From: CAYLNL01 sp964385175
GTDB lineage: Bacteria > Bacteroidota > Bacteroidia > Flavobacteriales > Flavobacteriaceae
Reading direction: 5' to 3'
DNA length: 64,000 nucleotides
Assembly: GCA_964385175.1 (NCBI GenBank)
Contig: CAYLNL010000006.1
Span: 121,910-185,909 of the forward strand
Part shown: positions 8,666 to 16,470 of the stretch, piece by piece
How the letters are laid out: each line of letters starts with the position of its first letter
Position numbering within the stretch: the stretch's first letter is position 1
The notes under the pieces: model-generated
What the model saw: only the letters and a program-made list of their open reading frames with translations
What the model was told of the DNA's origin: nothing
Databases searched by the model: none
Position numbers and translations under genes: made by a program

Positions 8666-9220
8666 TTAATCTTTAATTATAGCGCTTCCGGAATTGTTAC
8701 CCGAAGTTACCTGGTTGAAGCGCTTATCAAAATCAATCCCGGTACCAGACATAGTTAAATCGGGGCTGGTAAAGGTATAATTTTTTTCTGTGAATGCCCA
8801 TTCATTTTTTTCGTCCCAGAAAAGCTGAGAGGTTTGCAATTTTTTCCCGTCGTGGGTCTGCAATAGTACATTTCCTCTCAAATCAATGAGATTGGTATCA
8901 GAATAAACAATGGCATAATCTGCGGTAACAGTGCTTTTATCGCCATTTTCATCATAAAAATCTACCGTTACTCCTTTAGGAAATTCCTGGTATGGAAATT
9001 CCTGATTAGAAAAATCATTGTTTAAAGGGCTATTGAGAATGGCTTTTATCTTACCCGATTCGGTATAGGTGAGTGAAAAATTTTCGGCTACACCCGATGG
9101 GAAGGTTTCGGCGAGCGTCCACTGCTGGATTTCTCCATAATTTCCCTGGCAAGAAAAAAACAGTGTCCAGGCAAACGCAAAGACACTGTATGAAAGATAC
9201 TTTTTTATAACAGGGAACAT
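8666..9220 (-). CDS. lptC: LPS export ABC transporter periplasmic protein LptC
   Basis: 184 residues. A hydrophobic N-terminus ends in FFSCQGN, a plausible lipobox (Cys24), so it may be a lipoprotein rather than single-span anchored as in E. coli. The rest is an all-beta LptC/OstA-like fold: GKIKAILNSP, TADYAIVYSDTNLIDLRGNV and a GTGIDFDKRFNQ segment are typical of LptC in Flavobacteriia. LptC links the LptB2FG extractor to the LptA bridge in moving lipopolysaccharide to the outer membrane. It starts 1 base after the TPR gene stop and precedes the small membrane protein. Divergent from enterobacterial LptC, but length and repeat pattern fit. Confidence 0.88.
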   Translation of the reverse strand: MFPVIKKYLSYSVFAFAWTLFFSCQGNYGEIQQWTLAETFPSGVAENFSLTYTESGKIKAILNSPLNNDFSNQEFPYQEFPKGVTVDFYDENGDKSTVTADYAIVYSDTNLIDLRGNVLLQTHDGKKLQTSQLFWDEKNEWAFTEKNYTFTSPDLTMSGTGIDFDKRFNQVTSGNNSGSAIIKD

Positions 9221-9221
9221 A

Positions 9222-10595
9222 TTACAAATTGGGAACGGTTACGCTACCTCCTACCCAGCATGAAAAGGTAACGGTTTTTCCTGCCATGCCGGCTGTGAAA
9301 ATTTCGGTTTTACTGGGGGCACGCTGTTCATAACTGCTGGCTGCCTGGGCGGCTTCTCCTCTAAGGGAAGAGTCAACCTGGCCAGCTTTGCGGGCTACAT
9401 TTGCAGCTAACCAATAAATGGCGCGTTTTTCAAAGGCAGTGTTTCCGCACTCATTAGCGCTGCTGGCATACAAGCTGGCAATGAGTAGGTAGGCTTTCCC
9501 CATAGAGGGCTGATACTGAAGGGCTTTGTTAGCATAGTTTCGGGCGGTAGCTTTTTGTCCCTGGTTTTTGTATTTGTGTGCAATTTTTATGGCTGTTTTC
9601 GCCTTCTCAAAATCATCAGTTTCCAACTCAAGCGATTCATTATAATATTTAATGGCTTCAGTAGCTTTTTTTCGTTTCTCATTTAAAAAACCAAGGTAAT
9701 AGGCAGATTTTGCAGAAGGTTCTAATTGGTGCAAAGCCTCTACAATTTTTATAAATAAAGGGTCGTCTGAGCATTCTTTGGCATCCATGCGGTTAGCCGC
9801 TCTTTTTAGCCAGGTAGCATCATTTTTCTTGGTAAGGAAGTTACTATTATATAATGGTATGAGTTTGCTGCAATCTGCCAAGGCGCCTAATTTACTGTCA
9901 ATACTAGCGCTAATCTTATCAAACGATTCTGCATTAATTCGTGAATTTTCAAGGGTTTTAGTTTCTTGAACACTTAACTTGCCTTCTTCTTCTTTAGGAA
10001 GTAAATTATCAATAACCTTGGCGAGTTTCTTTTTTTCTTCATCTATCCTGTCAGTTACATCATCATACACATCAAAAACCAGCTGAAGTTCTTTTTTACC
10101 AGCATTGTGCAAATCTACTAGTGTAGAAAAGTAGAGATAGAGCCCCTTAGGGTTTTTAAAGTTTTCTCTATCTTTTTTAAAGGCGTTATCCAAGAGCTCA
10201 TAAATCTCTTCATCGGTGCCTCGTTTATATTCATATATCACAATAGCTTTGTCAATAGCCACATCGCCTATTTTGTATTTATCGGGAAAATACTTAAGGC
10301 TGGCATCGTATAAATCTAATAACTCTGTAACGAATTGGGGTTTTTCCGCAGGGGTAGCGGTTTCTATTTTAGCTTTTAAAATTTTCTCTCCATAGGCATA
10401 GGTGGCGGCATGAAGTTCCGGGCAGGTAGTTCTCACCATTTTCCAAGGCTGGTAGGCGGCGGTATAGTTTTTTACTTTTGCATGTTCTACAAAAATGGAA
10501 AGGTTGGTCATACATTCAGGATTTTGGGCTTGCGCCTGGGTATATCCCATTACAACCAGGGAAAGGGCGAAAAACAGTGTAACATTCCTTTTCAT
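9222..10595 (-). CDS. Secreted TPR-repeat protein
   Basis: 457 residues with an N-terminal signal peptide (FFALSLVVMGYTQAQA, cleavage near residue 23). The mature part is mostly alpha-helical. Tetratricopeptide-like repeats are clear at about 285-400, for example AYYLGFLNEKRKKATEAIKYYNESLEL divided between two helices, then AYLLIASLYASSA. It is probably a periplasmic or outer-membrane-associated scaffold. It lies between the beta-barrel gene (18 bases upstream) and lptC (1 base downstream), so it belongs to the envelope operon. Partner proteins are unknown. Confidence 0.85.
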   Translation of the reverse strand: MKRNVTLFFALSLVVMGYTQAQAQNPECMTNLSIFVEHAKVKNYTAAYQPWKMVRTTCPELHAATYAYGEKILKAKIETATPAEKPQFVTELLDLYDASLKYFPDKYKIGDVAIDKAIVIYEYKRGTDEEIYELLDNAFKKDRENFKNPKGLYLYFSTLVDLHNAGKKELQLVFDVYDDVTDRIDEEKKKLAKVIDNLLPKEEEGKLSVQETKTLENSRINAESFDKISASIDSKLGALADCSKLIPLYNSNFLTKKNDATWLKRAANRMDAKECSDDPLFIKIVEALHQLEPSAKSAYYLGFLNEKRKKATEAIKYYNESLELETDDFEKAKTAIKIAHKYKNQGQKATARNYANKALQYQPSMGKAYLLIASLYASSANECGNTAFEKRAIYWLAANVARKAGQVDSSLRGEAAQAASSYEQRAPSKTEIFTAGMAGKTVTFSCWVGGSVTVPNL

Positions 10596-10613
10596 AATTT
10601 TTGTGTTTAGCGA

Positions 10614-11918
10614 TTAATCATATTTCCTCTTTATAAACCATTTATCATTTAATGATAAACTGATATTAAAAGTAAGGTAGTTTTCCTGGACGCCTGTTTG
10701 GGGCGTTCCTCTTTTTCCTATATCAATACCTACATTTATATTAGAAAACATCCCTGCAAATGCGAATGAACGGGTGTTGGGTACAAATCCGCCCAACGGC
10801 AACCCTACTCCAAAAGATATGCCAAAATCGTTCACCGCTTTGTCATTGAGGTATAAGCCGGTTTTTTCATACCGCAACCCGGCGCGATAAACGGCTCGTT
10901 GCCAGTAGTTAGTGAACGAGTCGTACTTGGGAATTAAAAAACCTCCTACCGATACCTGATAGGCATCTTTATAGGTTTCGTTTGCAATATCTATGAACGG
11001 GTTGCTAAATACGCTCATATTTTTATAGGTATATTCTGCGGCAGCGAACCATTTTTTTTCTTTTCCTATACCTATACCAAAAGTATTGCTGTAGGGTATG
11101 GTGAGGCGGGTATTTTTAAGATGAAGCAATTGCAAATCTACATTTTCGGTTTCTTCTACAATTTCTCTTCCTGTTAAAGAAATAGAGACGGTGGAAATTT
11201 CCCTGGAATTTTCGCTTTGTATCTTAGATTGGGGACTGTGCATAAATAGTAACTGGAAGATATGCTGGTTTGCCAATCGTTTTTTATAGTTTAGGGCAAT
11301 GGCAAAATCGGCTCCGGTTACGTTAGATTCATTGGTTTCACGAGTAGCTAATTGAACGTCTTCGGTAACACTAAGGATTTGATTGCGAAGTGTGCCAAAA
11401 TTGTAATTACCGGTAATTCCCATACTCAATTCGTTAGTAAATGCATACCCCATTGAAAAATATACACGGTTAACGCCTCCTTCACCGGTGTATCGGTTAG
11501 TTATGGTTTGAGGTTGAGAATCATCAACCGATTCAAGGCGATACCCTACAGAAGTATAGGGTAATAGGCCTACCCCAACACCCATTCGGCTGCTAACCGG
11601 GAAGCCCAGTGAAAGATAGTTTAAGGAAAGGGCGGAAGCGTTTTCACGCGTATCTTCATTTCTTAAGCGGAGGTGGTTATACGATACTGCGGCAGTATAG
11701 GTGGTTAATTTCAATTCACCATACGAGGCGGGGTTTTGGAGGTTCAGGTGAATACTGTCTGTGTACATGCTAATGCCGCCCATTGTTCTGTTTTCTATAG
11801 ACCCCTTGAATTTTATATCGCCCAGGGCGAAAAAGGAATAGGGCGAGGCAGTATTTTCCTGGGCGTTTGCTGTTAAAACCACCAGTAGGGCAATAGCTGC
11901 TAATGCGTTTTTTATCAT
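10614..11918 (-). CDS. Outer-membrane beta-barrel protein
   Basis: 434 residues with a signal peptide (about 1-19, ending TANA-QE). The body alternates polar and hydrophobic residues in many short strands and ends NDKWFIKRKYD, typical of an outer-membrane barrel. NPASYGELK and SLGFPVSSRMGVGVGLLPYTSVGY resemble FadL/PorV-like outer-membrane proteins of Bacteroidota, but I do not see enough to name it. Its ATG abuts the coaX stop codon (TAA-ATG), so the two are translationally coupled. The same order coaX - barrel - TPR - lptC is, to my knowledge, common in flavobacteria. Confidence 0.82.
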   Translation of the reverse strand: MIKNALAAIALLVVLTANAQENTASPYSFFALGDIKFKGSIENRTMGGISMYTDSIHLNLQNPASYGELKLTTYTAAVSYNHLRLRNEDTRENASALSLNYLSLGFPVSSRMGVGVGLLPYTSVGYRLESVDDSQPQTITNRYTGEGGVNRVYFSMGYAFTNELSMGITGNYNFGTLRNQILSVTEDVQLATRETNESNVTGADFAIALNYKKRLANQHIFQLLFMHSPQSKIQSENSREISTVSISLTGREIVEETENVDLQLLHLKNTRLTIPYSNTFGIGIGKEKKWFAAAEYTYKNMSVFSNPFIDIANETYKDAYQVSVGGFLIPKYDSFTNYWQRAVYRAGLRYEKTGLYLNDKAVNDFGISFGVGLPLGGFVPNTRSFAFAGMFSNINVGIDIGKRGTPQTGVQENYLTFNISLSLNDKWFIKRKYD

Positions 11919-12644
11919 TTAGGTTTTGTTGTGTTGCAAAATAACCCGCAATCCTTCCATAAGGAAATTCGGGCGGACAAATATGGTGTTTTTTAATCGT
12001 TTTGCCAAAAAATGAGCGTCTCCGCCTGTTAAAATTATGTTTATAGTTGGATAGGTGTTCTTATACTGGAGGATAGTTCCATCTATTTCATGGCAAATTC
12101 CGCTCAACACACCCACATGAATACTGGTTTTGGTGGAAGTTCCTATAAAATCTTCCACATCTTCAGTTTCCAGAAGTGGTAGCTTAGCTGTAAACGTATG
12201 AAGAGCCTGGTATCGTATGCGAATGCCGGGAGAAATAGCTCCGCCAAGGTACTGGTTGGCAGCGTTTAAAAAATCGTAGGTAATACAGGTTCCGGCATCT
12301 ATAACAAGTGAGTTTTGAGAGAGAAAGTGATGGCTGGCGGCAGCGGAGAGCGCCAGGCGATCGGCTCCCAGGGTTTCGGGAGTAGTGTATTTATTTAGAA
12401 AGGGTAGTTTGGAGCGGGGCGAAAGAAAATGGGTGCGACAGTTACGGGAAATAAGTGCTGAAGCCGTCTCAGGAAGGCTGCCTGCCTGGGAAATAATAGC
12501 ATCTTTCACCGGGTATTGATTGAACAGGTGTAAAAGGTTTTCTGCAACAGAAGATACCGGGAGCCGAAGCTGGGTTATCATCTCTTCTTCCTTAAAAACA
12601 GCTGCTTTGGTATGCGTGTTTCCCACATCTATAACAAGATCCAT
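11919..12644 (-). CDS. coaX: Type III pantothenate kinase
   Basis: Phosphorylates pantothenate, the first step of coenzyme A synthesis. CoaX belongs to the ASKHA fold and is insensitive to CoA feedback. The phosphate-binding motif DVGNTHTKA is at residues 6-14, GADRLAL at 93-99 and DAGTCITYD at 116-124, followed by GGAISPGIRIR. The length of 241 is normal. It is the first gene of the minus-strand block that runs to ppiD. A TACATTTA box on the minus strand (12668-12675) about 23 bases upstream is a plausible -7 element. Confidence 0.96.
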   Translation of the reverse strand: MDLVIDVGNTHTKAAVFKEEEMITQLRLPVSSVAENLLHLFNQYPVKDAIISQAGSLPETASALISRNCRTHFLSPRSKLPFLNKYTTPETLGADRLALSAAASHHFLSQNSLVIDAGTCITYDFLNAANQYLGGAISPGIRIRYQALHTFTAKLPLLETEDVEDFIGTSTKTSIHVGVLSGICHEIDGTILQYKNTYPTINIILTGGDAHFLAKRLKNTIFVRPNFLMEGLRVILQHNKT

Positions 12645-12700
12645 GAGAAAAGGGTTATAAAAAAGGGTAAATGTACAAAAGAGATTTTTTAAAAATTTTA

Positions 12701-12732
12701 TTTGGGAAAAATGAAATTAGGTACTATATTTG
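12701..12732 (+). promoter_or_regulatory. Promoter of tRNA-Phe
   Basis: TTTG (12701-12704) and TATATTTG (12725-12732) are separated by 20 bases, a textbook Bacteroidota -33/-7 promoter. It lies 16 bases upstream of the tRNA 5' end. This is the best-formed housekeeping promoter in the window and a useful local reference for the others. Confidence 0.88.
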
Positions 12733-12748
12733 CAGCCCGTTTATAAAA

Positions 12749-12821
12749 GGTGCCTTAGCTCAGTTGGTAGAGCAAAGGACTGAAAATCCTTGTGTCCCTG
12801 GTTCGATTCCTGGAGGCACCA
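12749..12821 (+). tRNA. tRNA-Phe (anticodon GAA)
   Basis: A full cloverleaf of 73 bases. Acceptor GGTGCCT (12749-12755) pairs with AGGCACC (12814-12820), with discriminator A at 12821. The D arm contains AGCTCAGTTGGTAGAGC, and the anticodon loop TGAAAAT carries GAA. The T arm contains GTTCGATTCC. The 3' CCA is not fully encoded (the genome continues CCTT), so it must be added. No integrase or attachment-site repeat is seen near its 3' end. Confidence 0.97.
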
Positions 12822-12825
12822 CCTT

Positions 12826-12864
12826 AGAGGGCTTCTTTCGTGTGTGGGAGTCCTCTTTTTTTAT
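12826..12864 (+). terminator. Intrinsic terminator after tRNA-Phe
   Basis: AGAGGGCTTC (12826-12835) pairs with GGAGTCCTCT (12847-12856) in a 10-bp stem with two G-T wobbles, followed directly by a T-rich run. It ends the tRNA transcript before dus. Confidence 0.85.
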
Positions 12865-12885
12865 TTTAAATAGTTAGTTTCTGTG

Positions 12886-12893
12886 TATTTTTG
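12886..12893 (+). promoter_or_regulatory. -7 promoter box of dus
   Basis: TATTTTTG matches TAnnTTTG and ends 21 bases before the dus ATG, just downstream of the tRNA terminator. This indicates that dus is transcribed separately. No exact TTTG is seen at -33. Confidence 0.6.
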
Positions 12894-12914
12894 AAAATTG
12901 ATTAGTTATATTAT

Positions 12915-13907
12915 ATGGTAACAATCGGTTCTATAAACCTGGGAAATTTCCCGTTGTTACTGGCGCCCATGGAAGATGTGAGCGACCCGCCTTTCAGGGC
13001 TTTGTGCAAGGAGCAGGGGGCTGATATGGTTTTTACAGAGTTTATTTCTTCGGAAGGGCTTATACGGGAAGCTGCCAAAAGTCTCCAGAAATTAGATATT
13101 TATGAGCGGGAACGCCCGGTGGGCATCCAGATTTTTGGGGCGGAAATAGATGCCATGTTGCAGGCGGTAGATATAGTGGAGAGAACGCAACCCGATGTAA
13201 TTGATATTAACTATGGCTGCCCGGTGAAGAAGGTGGTGTGCAAAAATGCCGGCGCTGGTATTTTAAAAGATATTCCGTTAATGGTGAAACTTACGGAAGC
13301 GATTGTGAAACGAACTTCGCTACCGGTTACGGTGAAAACGCGCCTGGGATGGGATGAGGCTTCTATACAAATTGTAGAGGTGGCAGAACGGTTGCAGGAT
13401 GTGGGCATCCGGGCGATTTCTATTCATGGGCGCACACGGGCACAGTTGTATAAGGGGGTGGCAGATTGGGCGCCTATGGCGCAGGTGAAGGCAAACCCAC
13501 GTATGTTTATCCCCGTTTTTGGCAATGGGGATGTGGACTCTCCTGAAAAGGCGCTGGAAATGCGGGATAGGTATGGGTTAGATGGCGCTATGATTGGGAG
13601 GGCGAGCATTGGCTATCCCTGGTTTTTTGCGGAGGTAAAAGAATATTTTAAGACTGGAAAACATTTGCCGCCACCAGGTATGGAAGAACGAGCGACGGTT
13701 GCCAAGCGTCATCTGGAAATGGCGATAGCCTGGAAAGGAGAAAAATTAGGGGTACTGGAAACGAGGCGGCACTATGCCAATTATTTTAAAGGAATTCCTC
13801 ATTTTAAAGAATTTAGGCAGCGATTGGTGGGTTCTGATAGCGCCCGGGAAGTATTAGATACGCTGGATGAGGTAGCAGGACTCTCTTCTGTCTTTGCATC
13901 TGCCTGA
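12915..13907 (+). CDS. dusB: tRNA-dihydrouridine synthase (DusB-type)
   Basis: FMN- and NADPH-dependent enzyme that reduces uridines in the D loop of tRNA. The 330-residue TIM barrel starts with LLLAPMEDVSDPPFR. The active-site pair N99 and C102 (NYGCP) is present, as are VKTRLGWD and the SIHGRTR phosphate/FMN motif and GNGDVDSPE. The C-terminal helical tRNA-binding domain contains RRHYANYFKG. It lies directly after tRNA-Phe but with its own terminator and promoter signals in between. It is convergent with mtgA, with only 12 bases between the stops. Confidence 0.95.
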   Translation: MVTIGSINLGNFPLLLAPMEDVSDPPFRALCKEQGADMVFTEFISSEGLIREAAKSLQKLDIYERERPVGIQIFGAEIDAMLQAVDIVERTQPDVIDINYGCPVKKVVCKNAGAGILKDIPLMVKLTEAIVKRTSLPVTVKTRLGWDEASIQIVEVAERLQDVGIRAISIHGRTRAQLYKGVADWAPMAQVKANPRMFIPVFGNGDVDSPEKALEMRDRYGLDGAMIGRASIGYPWFFAEVKEYFKTGKHLPPPGMEERATVAKRHLEMAIAWKGEKLGVLETRRHYANYFKGIPHFKEFRQRLVGSDSAREVLDTLDEVAGLSSVFASA

Positions 13908-13919
13908 AAAAGTGAATAA

Positions 13920-14627
13920 TTAGTTGATTTTTTTCAATTTCTTCATATCGTAGTAACTCATTTGCTGCAAAATCCAGTTTTTTCTGCGCTGTATGTATGG
14001 CGTGGGTGGGTTTGCGCGATACTTAAGAGGGCGCGGTATAATGGCGGCTATAGCGGCAGCCTCGGAGCGGGTTAAAGCATTCGCCGGTTTATGAAACCAA
14101 TAGTTTGCCGCCGCCTCGGCACCATACACGCCTTTTCCCATTTCTATGCTGTTGAGATATACTTCTATAATGCGTTCTTTGGGCCAAAAAACCTCGATAA
14201 GAACGGTAAAGTATACTTCCAGCCCTTTGCGCAACCAGCTACGCTGAGGCCACAGGAAAATATTTTTAGCCGTTTGCTGGCTAATGGTGCTGGCGCCGCG
14301 TACTTTTTTCCCCTTTTGTCGGTGGTTATACTTTCGGGCGGCTTTAATAGATTCTACGTCAAACCCGTAATGGTCTAAAAAACGCTGGTCTTCACTGCAA
14401 ATGAGGGCGAGTTTTAAATGCTGGGGGAACTGGTTGCCGGGGACCCAGCGGTGTCTAAAGACTATTTTTTCACCGGCGCTGCGCTGTTCTATAGTTCTGA
14501 TAACCATAAGGGGGGTGAGAAAAACGGGGATGAACCGATAGAGAACTACCATGCCTATGGAAAGGATAAAAAACCAAAGGGTTATTTTTTTTACGAGGCG
14601 AATTATTTTCTTAATAGTGTATTTCAA
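13920..14627 (-). CDS. mtgA: Monofunctional peptidoglycan transglycosylase MtgA
   Basis: Glycosyltransferase family 51 enzyme that polymerises lipid II into glycan strands without a transpeptidase domain. One transmembrane anchor lies at about 15-38. The catalytic SEDQRF motif has Glu79, GASTISQQ is at 111-118, and the third family motif EVYLNSIEMGKGVYG follows. The length of 235 is normal. It follows etfB by 44 bases on the same strand, though the two have no functional link. Confidence 0.95.
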   Translation of the reverse strand: MKYTIKKIIRLVKKITLWFFILSIGMVVLYRFIPVFLTPLMVIRTIEQRSAGEKIVFRHRWVPGNQFPQHLKLALICSEDQRFLDHYGFDVESIKAARKYNHRQKGKKVRGASTISQQTAKNIFLWPQRSWLRKGLEVYFTVLIEVFWPKERIIEVYLNSIEMGKGVYGAEAAANYWFHKPANALTRSEAAAIAAIIPRPLKYRANPPTPYIQRRKNWILQQMSYYDMKKLKKIN

Positions 14628-14671
14628 CAGGTTTGAGGGGCTAGGTTTTTACTATGATGGGAAGTAGTCCT

Positions 14672-15418
14672 CTAAATCACCTTTGCCTCCTTGTGCAGGA
14701 GTTCTATCAATTCTTCCAAGTGGTCTGGGGAAACCAATTTTACAGCGCCTTTAGGCGCTGGTTTTTCAAATTTCAGGATAGCGGTAAGCTGGGCGCTCTC
14801 AACGGGTTCTAAAACTGTTAGTGTTTTTTGGCGCGCCATCATAATTCCTCTCATGTTGGGAATACGCAAATCGCTTTCTTGCACCAAGCCTTTTTGCCCG
14901 CCTATAACTAATGGGAGCGAAAGGGTGAGAGTTTCTTTTCCCCCATCTATTTCGCGCACCGCCGTGGCTTTGTTTCCCTCCACTTCAACCCCTATACAGG
15001 TATTTACAAAATTAGCGCCGGTTATAGCGGCTACCATGCCGGGGACCATTCCTCCATTATAATCTATAGACTCTCTGCCGGCGATAATTAAATCATACCC
15101 TCCCTCTGCTACTACACGAGCTATTTGTTTTGCTACAAAGAACCCATCTGCAGGAAAAGCATTTACCCGAATGGCATTATCTGCCCCAATGGCTAAGGCT
15201 TTCCGAAGAGTGGGCTCAGTTTCTGCCCCTCCTACATTTACTACAGTTACAGTGGCGCCTTGTTTTTCTTGGAACCATATAGCGCGGGTTAACCCAAACT
15301 CATCATTGGGGTTTATAACGTATTGAACCCCTGTTGTATCTAATTTAGTATCGCCATCTGTGAAGTTTATTTTAGAAGTGGTATCGGGTACATGGCTTAT
15401 GCAGACTAAGATTTTCAT
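14672..15418 (-). CDS. etfB: Electron transfer flavoprotein, beta subunit
   Basis: FixA/EtfB family: with the alpha subunit it carries electrons from acyl-CoA dehydrogenases to ETF-quinone oxidoreductase. The opening MKILVCISHVPDTTSKI, the INPNDEFGLTRA segment, the IGADNAIRV nucleotide-binding part and the C-terminal DLRIPNMRGIMMARQK recognition loop are typical. The length of 248 is normal. The alpha subunit gene, normally the next gene, is not downstream; mtgA is, and no etfA occurs elsewhere in the window. Confidence 0.95.
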   Translation of the reverse strand: MKILVCISHVPDTTSKINFTDGDTKLDTTGVQYVINPNDEFGLTRAIWFQEKQGATVTVVNVGGAETEPTLRKALAIGADNAIRVNAFPADGFFVAKQIARVVAEGGYDLIIAGRESIDYNGGMVPGMVAAITGANFVNTCIGVEVEGNKATAVREIDGGKETLTLSLPLVIGGQKGLVQESDLRIPNMRGIMMARQKTLTVLEPVESAQLTAILKFEKPAPKGAVKLVSPDHLEELIELLHKEAKVI

Positions 15419-15453
15419 ATTACTGAGAGGATATGAGGTTTTTTAACAGGGTA

Positions 15454-15461
15454 CAAAGATA
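15454..15461 (-). promoter_or_regulatory. -7 promoter box of etfB
   Basis: On the minus strand TATCTTTG matches TAnnTTTG and ends 35 bases before the etfB ATG. No clear TTTG at -33. Confidence 0.6.
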
Positions 15462-15516
15462 CCGAATAATTTTTTACGCTTTTAGAGGACAGAAATAGTC
15501 TCTCTGCTAAACGTTA

Positions 15517-15903
15517 CTAATTTAAAGCAAAGGGAGCGTATAATTTAAAAGAAGGTATGGCTACCCGAAATCGGCGGGTAGTGGTGAAATTTATCATATT
15601 GTAATAGCCTTTCATGGCGCCGGCAGGAGAGGTTAACAAACAACCGGAGCTATAGGTATGAGATTCGCCTGGTTTTATAACCGGTTTTTTACCTATTATT
15701 CCTTCCCCGTCAACGGTTTCGGTATAGTTGAGCGAATCAAAAATTTTCCAGTGCCGGGATATAAGCTGAACAGAGTCTTTGCTGTTATTTTCAATGAGGA
15801 TGCGATAGCCAAAGGCAAAGTGAATTTTGTAGTTTTTGAAGAATGTTCCTTCAAAACGGGTTTCAACTGAAATTTTTATTCCTTTGGTAACCTGGGTAAC
15901 CAT
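15517..15903 (-). CDS. apaG: ApaG domain protein
   Basis: 128 residues, essentially one ApaG domain: an immunoglobulin-like beta sandwich. Visible markers are YRILIENNSKDSVQLISRHW split over two strands, the GEGIIGKKPVIKPGE loop and the SGCLLTSPAGAMKGYY segment. ApaG proteins have been linked to Co2+ resistance and Mg2+ efflux in enterobacteria, but the molecular role is unclear. The open frame extends 7 codons upstream to 15924; I chose the ATG at 15903, which begins MVTQVTKGI as family members do. It is transcribed on its own strand downstream of rpoN. Confidence 0.92.
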   Translation of the reverse strand: MVTQVTKGIKISVETRFEGTFFKNYKIHFAFGYRILIENNSKDSVQLISRHWKIFDSLNYTETVDGEGIIGKKPVIKPGESHTYSSGCLLTSPAGAMKGYYNMINFTTTRRFRVAIPSFKLYAPFALN

Positions 15904-16140
15904 TCTTATTATATTGATATTCAAATAATTAGAGCAATAAACAAATACTTAATTTAGGAGGCTATCTATAATTCCTTCAAAAATATATCTTTTATATCTA
16001 TCAGCCAAATGATTTTATATAATTATCTGTTATATTTTTATAAACATGAAAAACAACATGGGTTATCGGTTTGTGTAAATATCTCCTCTTGCAGTTTTTA
16101 CTACGGCTAAGGAAGCATCTGCCAGTGTATAGTTGTTTTA

Positions 16141-16323
16141 TTATACCGCTTTTTTATAAATATTGTAATCTGCTACTTCTTTTTGCTGGTTTATGGGAGC
16201 ATTGTTTGGAGAAGCAGGTTCTTGCAATTTTGCACTGCCTTTATCTGCAAACTTCAAGCTCACCAGCAGCAAAATAGTATTTACAATAATCAATAAAAAA
16301 AGAATTGTAAAAAATAGATACAT
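16141..16323 (-). CDS. Small single-span membrane protein
   Basis: 60 residues: one very hydrophobic helix (about 2-24, FFTILFLLIIVNTILLLVSL) followed by a polar tail rich in Pro, Asn and Gln. It begins 147 bases after the rpoN stop on the same strand. I do not recognise a family. The clean membrane segment followed by a charged tail and the lack of a competing gene make it plausible, but such a short frame could be fortuitous. Confidence 0.5.
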   Translation of the reverse strand: MYLFFTILFLLIIVNTILLLVSLKFADKGSAKLQEPASPNNAPINQQKEVADYNIYKKAV

Positions 16324-16470
16324 AGCATAGGTTTTTATTTAGGGGTAAAAGTATAATATTTTTTTGAGACTATGTTCTTTTGTGATAAAAAATATTTGCC
16401 TATTTCCATACCTGTACTATCTAAAATATGCCGACTTAGATGGGGAAATGCCAAATTTTCTGTTTGCAGG

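Noticed and set aside
12749..12864. Integration site at tRNA-Phe
   Set aside because: There is no duplicated tRNA 3' end, integrase or atypical gene block next to it; dus follows with its own promoter box.
12671..12877. 68-residue open frame across tRNA-Phe
   Set aside because: It translates the tRNA gene and its terminator, and it shows no protein family features.
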